DNA from: JBOHWJ01 sp050736615
GTDB lineage: Bacteria; Desulfobacterota; Binatia; Binatales; Binataceae
Length of the DNA stretch: 15,888 nt
Direction of reading: 5' to 3'
Assembly: GCA_050736615.1 (NCBI GenBank)
Contig: JBOHWL010000180.1
Span: 1-15,888, forward strand
The position numbers and the translations under genes were made by a program. The notes below the pieces were generated by a model. That model saw only the letters and a program-made list of their open reading frames with translations, had not been told where the DNA came from and made no database searches. This document shows positions 13,596 to 15,888 of the stretch, in pieces (the first letter of the stretch is position 1; each line of letters opens with the position of its first letter).

Positions 13596-13659
13596 TCAAC
13601 TGTCTTCATGCGAGAAGCCTTTATCCCGCGTTCCGTACTCATGGCAAAAAGAGCACCCC

Positions 13660-14307
13660 CTAAGCCGCGAGACTGGCTCCTTCCTGCCGCAAAACCCGTT
13701 GCACGGCAGGGCGGGCTAAAGTCCGTTCGGCGATTCCGGACCAAGCCGGAAAGGCCCGCTCCATCGGGTTCCCGGCGGCCTTCGAGCCAAGATAGAAGAA
13801 CAATAGATAGATGTCGGCCAGTGAGTATTGGCCCGCGGCGGCCCATTCGCGGCCCCTGAGCTGAGACTCGATAAAAGTATAGGCCTTGGCCACGTTTTGG
13901 CGTCCCTTGGCGATTACTTTCGGAAAATCCGCGGGGTCCTCGACGAACCTTTGTGGACGAACGACCTGACCGAAGGCTACTGCGTGCACCGTGGTTGTAA
14001 GATAGTTCATCCATTCGTACACCCTGGCCTCTCCCTCGGCATCGTGCGGCAGCAGGCCTGCCTCCGGGTTCGAGCGCGCGAGGTACATCATGATCGCCGG
14101 CGCCTCGGTCAAGATTTGACCCTCGATCGTGAGCGCGGGTAGGCGGCCTTTTGGGTTCACTTTCAGGTATGCGGACGGCACCAGGACCTCGGCGGTTCCT
14201 TGCGCCTCGATCAGGACCCTCTCGGTGCGGTAGGGCTCGCCGATTTCCTCCAGCACGATGTGCGGTGCGATGGAGCAAGCGCCGGGCGACCAATAAAGCG
14301 TGTGCAT
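13660..14307 (-). CDS. beta-class glutathione S-transferase
   Basis: This 215-residue cytosolic enzyme would conjugate glutathione to electrophiles. The thioredoxin-like N-domain opens with YWSPGACSIAPHIVLEEIG, the beta-class signature, with Cys11 as the expected active-site cysteine. The glutathione-binding cis-proline region is KVNPKGRLPAL (49-59), followed by LTEAPAIMMYLA (66-77), where the usual Ser or Gly after Glu is Ala. The all-helical C-domain contains YSLADIYLLFF, carrying the N-capping S-x-x-D motif of GST folds. ATG 14307 is supported by GGAG 7 nt upstream. It is the first gene of the GST-TetR-PNPOx operon, with a promoter and palindrome directly upstream, so induction by an electrophile or redox stress sensed by the TetR protein is likely (inference). 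Confidence 0.94.
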   Translation of the reverse strand: MHTLYWSPGACSIAPHIVLEEIGEPYRTERVLIEAQGTAEVLVPSAYLKVNPKGRLPALTIEGQILTEAPAIMMYLARSNPEAGLLPHDAEGEARVYEWMNYLTTTVHAVAFGQVVRPQRFVEDPADFPKVIAKGRQNVAKAYTFIESQLRGREWAAAGQYSLADIYLLFFYLGSKAAGNPMERAFPAWSGIAERTLARPAVQRVLRQEGASLAA

Positions 14308-14327
14308 TCGATATCTCCGTTAGCGGC

Positions 14328-14353
14328 TATATATACGGACGAACGTATATATA
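14328..14353. promoter_or_regulatory. perfect 26-bp palindrome, candidate TetR operator
   Basis: TATATATACG (14328-14337) and its exact reverse complement CGTATATATA (14344-14353) flank a 6-bp spacer (GACGAA). It starts 21 bp upstream of the GST ATG and covers the predicted -10 region and transcription start. TetR-family operators are commonly palindromes of this size next to the gene they control, and a TetR gene is second in this operon. The AT-rich arms stand out against the GC-rich surroundings. Confidence 0.75.
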
Positions 14354-14370
14354 AAGGGCGCGGCTGTCAA
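14344..14370 (-). promoter_or_regulatory. predicted promoter of the GST-TetR-PNPOx operon
   Basis: On the minus strand a perfect TTGACA (-35, 14370-14365) is followed after 15 bp by TATACG (14349-14344), or after 17 bp by TACGTT (14347-14342). Either -10 lies within the palindrome, so a bound repressor would block RNA polymerase. The predicted leader is about 30 nt long. Confidence 0.6.
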
Positions 14371-14463
14371 GCTGCTTCGGCATGACGGACCGATTACGCT
14401 GTCGGGCGGCACCGTCGCCGAAGTTGCCGCCGATTTTTCCGCCTTGGAAGTTGGGCCGCAATG

Positions 14464-14504
14464 CGCTTATCGTAGCGATCGAGACCGCTCAATCGCCATA
14501 AGCG
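14464..14504 (+). repeat. nested stem-loop upstream of the CMD-family gene
   Basis: CGCTTAT (14464-14470) pairs with ATAAGCG (14498-14504), and inside it GCGAT (14475-14479) pairs with ATCGC (14492-14496) around a 12-nt loop. The 41-nt structure ends 36 nt before the ATG at 14541. It could be part of the leader RNA or a binding site. The remainder of 14371-14540 shows no other clear signal. Confidence 0.35.
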
Positions 14505-14540
14505 GAGACGGGGCGCGACGAACGCCGAGAGGATAAAGTC

Positions 14541-15083
14541 ATGGGGAGATTGCCGTATCTAAAACGTGAGGACCTGGCCGAATCCGATCGCGAAATTTAT
14601 GACCAGTTCGAGAAAGAGCGCGGGATGCCGCCCGGCCATATCCATCGCACGGTTGCCAACGCGCCTAATCTGTTGCGGCATTTTCTCAGTATGGCCAACG
14701 AGTTGCGCCACGGTACTCAACTTGACCCCAAGCTGCGTGAACTCGCCTTGCTTACCGTCGGACGCCTGACCGGCGCCGACTACGAATTCGTCCATCACTG
14801 GAATATGGCGCTGAGAATCGGCGTCGCGCGCGAAAAGCTCGAACATCTCAGCGATTTCGAACGCGCGGCAGTGTTCGATGAACACGAACGCGCGGTGATG
14901 CACTATGCGGATGAAGCGACCCGCGAGCTCCGCGTTAGTGATGCCACCTTCGACGCGCTGCGGAAATTCCTCGATTCCAAACTCATCATGGAGCTGGCGA
15001 TGAATGTCGCGTTTTACAACGCGGTCGCGCGCATCATCGTGCCGATGCAGGTGGAATTGGAGGCTGGCGCGAAGAAGAACTAG
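14541..15083 (+). CDS. carboxymuconolactone decarboxylase family protein, Cys-less
   Basis: This 180-residue all-helical protein belongs to the CMD/AhpD-like superfamily. The family core is LDPKLRELALLTVGRLTGADYEFVHHWNMALRIGV (61-95), with the conserved acidic/His pair (Glu82, His86). AhpD-type peroxidase-linked members use a CXXC pair here; this protein has no cysteine at all, so it cannot be an AhpD-type disulfide reductase. The closest described types are gamma-carboxymuconolactone decarboxylase-like proteins of unknown substrate. An N-terminal extension (GRLPYLKREDLAESDREIYDQF) is typical of CMD proteins found beside catabolic genes. ATG 14541 has a good GAGG site 9 nt upstream. It is transcribed away from the GST operon across a 233-bp gap, and the CBS gene follows 142 bp later. 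Confidence 0.9.
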   Translation: MGRLPYLKREDLAESDREIYDQFEKERGMPPGHIHRTVANAPNLLRHFLSMANELRHGTQLDPKLRELALLTVGRLTGADYEFVHHWNMALRIGVAREKLEHLSDFERAAVFDEHERAVMHYADEATRELRVSDATFDALRKFLDSKLIMELAMNVAFYNAVARIIVPMQVELEAGAKKN

Positions 15084-15225
15084 CCGGTCGTCAGCGCTGT
15101 AGGCGTCGTTTAGGACGATTTGACCCTCGTGCGCCATTAAGCAAGACTCTACCCGAGACGCTTCGCAGTCCGCGTTGCGGTTTTCCTGGGAGGGGCCTGA
15201 GATCCCAACGCCAGGAGGTTGAATC

Positions 15226-15663
15226 GTGGCAATAAAGGTTTCGGATGTCCTCGCACGCAAAGGTCGTGGCGTGGTCACCGTCGCACCGCATCAAACCGTC
15301 GCCGCGCTGGCTGTCATCTTGACCGACAACCGTATCGGTGCGGTACCGGTGATTGACGCTGGCAGGCTGGCCGGGATCATCTCGGAGCGCGACGTCATCC
15401 ATGGGATGGCGCGTCATGGCATGGCGGTGCTGGCGATGCCGGTGGAACAATTGATGACGCGTGAGGTGCGCACCTGCATACCCGATGATCCGATTGTCGA
15501 GCTGATGGAAGTGATGACGTTGCAGCGCATCCGCCATCTGCCAGTGATGCGCGATGGCGAACTTGACGGCATCGTCAGCATCGGCGACGTGGTTAAGCAG
15601 CGTCTGGGCGAGGCCCAGTTCGAGCTCGAGACGCTGCGCGGCTATATTTCTTCGGCTGGCTGA
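15226..15663 (+). CDS. tandem CBS-domain protein
   Basis: This 145-residue soluble protein consists only of two CBS repeats (a Bateman module): about 7-62 with GIISERDVI, and about 76-126 with GIVSIGDVV. The Gly-x-x-Ser-x-x-Asp elements (Ser53/Asp56 and Ser118/Asp121) are those that contact adenosine nucleotides in this fold, so AMP, ATP or S-adenosyl ligand binding is expected. Stand-alone proteins of this kind are presumed energy or redox sensors acting on partners; no partner is identifiable here. The GTG start is well supported by AGGAGG 7 nt upstream. No clear terminator or promoter was found in the 142-bp gap before it, although a weak TCGT/ACGA stem with a short T-run lies near 15109-15122. 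Confidence 0.94.
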   Translation: MAIKVSDVLARKGRGVVTVAPHQTVAALAVILTDNRIGAVPVIDAGRLAGIISERDVIHGMARHGMAVLAMPVEQLMTREVRTCIPDDPIVELMEVMTLQRIRHLPVMRDGELDGIVSIGDVVKQRLGEAQFELETLRGYISSAG

Positions 15664-15815
15664 GTTAAGGCGGCTGCGATTCGCCAGGTGCATTTCGTGC
15701 GTCGGCGCAATGCGCTTTCAGTGTCGAGCGCGGGCGCAAACAAACGCTTGACATTTTGATCCGCGCAGTGCGAGTCTCGATCCGGGGTAGCCTAATCTAA
15801 CGCGGAGATCTGCAA

Positions 15816-15888
15816 ATGCCAGAATTCGACTTAGTGGTTAAAGACGGGATGATCGTTGACGGTACCCGTGCCCCGCGCTTTCGCGGGG
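15816..15888 (+). CDS. amidohydrolase, N-acyl-D-amino-acid deacylase type (5' end only)
   Basis: The first 24 codons read MPEFDLVVKDGMIVDG and continue TRAPRFRG to the window edge. This matches the opening of the D-aminoacylase branch of metal-dependent amidohydrolases, where D-L-V-I-K-x-G-x-x-V-D-G-T-G-x-P-x-x-x-A-D forms the first beta-sandwich strands. These zinc enzymes hydrolyse N-acyl-D-amino acids, and many relatives have unassigned substrates. The metal-binding HxH and later motifs lie beyond the window, so activity cannot be judged. ATG 15816 has GGAG 8 nt upstream. The 152-bp gap before it contains a TTGACA at 15748-15753 without a matching -10 element. Confidence 0.75.
   Translation, partial: MPEFDLVVKDGMIVDGTRAPRFRG
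15871..15888. repeat. GC hairpin at the window edge
   Basis: CCCCGCG (15871-15877) and CGCGGGG (15882-15888) form a perfect 7-bp stem with a 4-nt loop (CTTT), ending on the last base of the window and lying within the coding start of the amidohydrolase gene. It is probably incidental coding sequence, but strong enough to affect sequencing or assembly. Confidence 0.6.

Noticed and set aside
14541..15083. AhpD-like peroxidase partner
   Set aside because: The fold fits, but the protein contains no cysteine, so the CXXC chemistry is impossible.
14559..15278. 239-codon minus-strand frame across the CMD gene
   Set aside because: It covers the CMD gene and the start of the CBS gene antisense and has no recognisable motif; both plus-strand genes have good ribosome binding sites.
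15748..15776. TTGACA promoter for the amidohydrolase gene
   Set aside because: A perfect -35 is present, but the hexamer 17 bp downstream is CGAGTC and no close -10 match is found.
1..15888. CRISPR array, tRNA, rRNA, integrase or complete insertion sequence
   Set aside because: No regularly spaced repeats, no tRNA- or rRNA-like stretch and no transposase or integrase motif were seen on reading both strands.

Overview
The window is GC-rich bacterial chromosomal DNA with dense genes on both strands. No plasmid, phage, CRISPR, rRNA or tRNA signature was seen. The mix of genes is: two tandem DUF4382 secreted proteins; a VWA protein whose N-terminal segment resembles the VWFA-related proteins common in Acidobacteriota; a proteobacterial beta-class GST; an EmrA/HlyD fusion protein; and the start of an N-acyl-D-amino-acid deacylase-type amidohydrolase. 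Together with intergenic repeats beginning GTCATTCTGAG, this suggests an uncultured soil or sediment bacterium of the Binatota / deltaproteobacterial / Acidobacteriota grade. That placement is an inference from gene content, not a taxonomic result.

Region by region. 1-230 holds at most the last codons of a plus-strand gene. 231-1322 (-) is an APH-fold phosphotransferase. 1323-1841 has no gene; it contains two inverted-repeat elements, one of which ends inside the stop codon of the next gene. 1842-2999 (-) is an orphan EmrA/HlyD membrane fusion protein with a recognisable promoter. 3160-8194 (-) is a three-gene envelope cluster: a secreted DUF4382 protein, its lipoprotein paralogue, and a small lipoprotein translationally coupled to it through an ATGA overlap. 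Divergent from it, 8343-10067 (+) encodes a signal peptide, a periplasmic VWA domain, one membrane helix and a cytoplasmic FHA domain. The 148-bp gap between them carries a palindrome and a direct repeat.

10246-11946 (+) is the acetolactate synthase large subunit (ilvB), without its small subunit beside it. Its stop codon interlocks with that of a convergent operon. That operon reads, in transcription order, GST (14307-13660), TetR regulator (13595-12954) and a PNPOx-like split-barrel flavoprotein (12938-11943). It is preceded by a TTGACA promoter overlapped by a perfect 26-bp palindrome, a good candidate for the TetR operator. On the plus strand follow a Cys-less carboxymuconolactone decarboxylase-family protein (14541-15083), a two-CBS-domain protein (15226-15663) and the first 24 codons of an amidohydrolase (from 15816).

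How the genes may work together. The 3160-10067 block is the least explained part: a divergent set of exported, Cys-patterned beta-rich proteins and a trans-envelope VWA-FHA protein, possibly an envelope adhesion or sensing system. The GST-TetR-PNPOx operon looks like a self-regulated response to electrophiles or redox stress. The remaining genes are individually ordinary.
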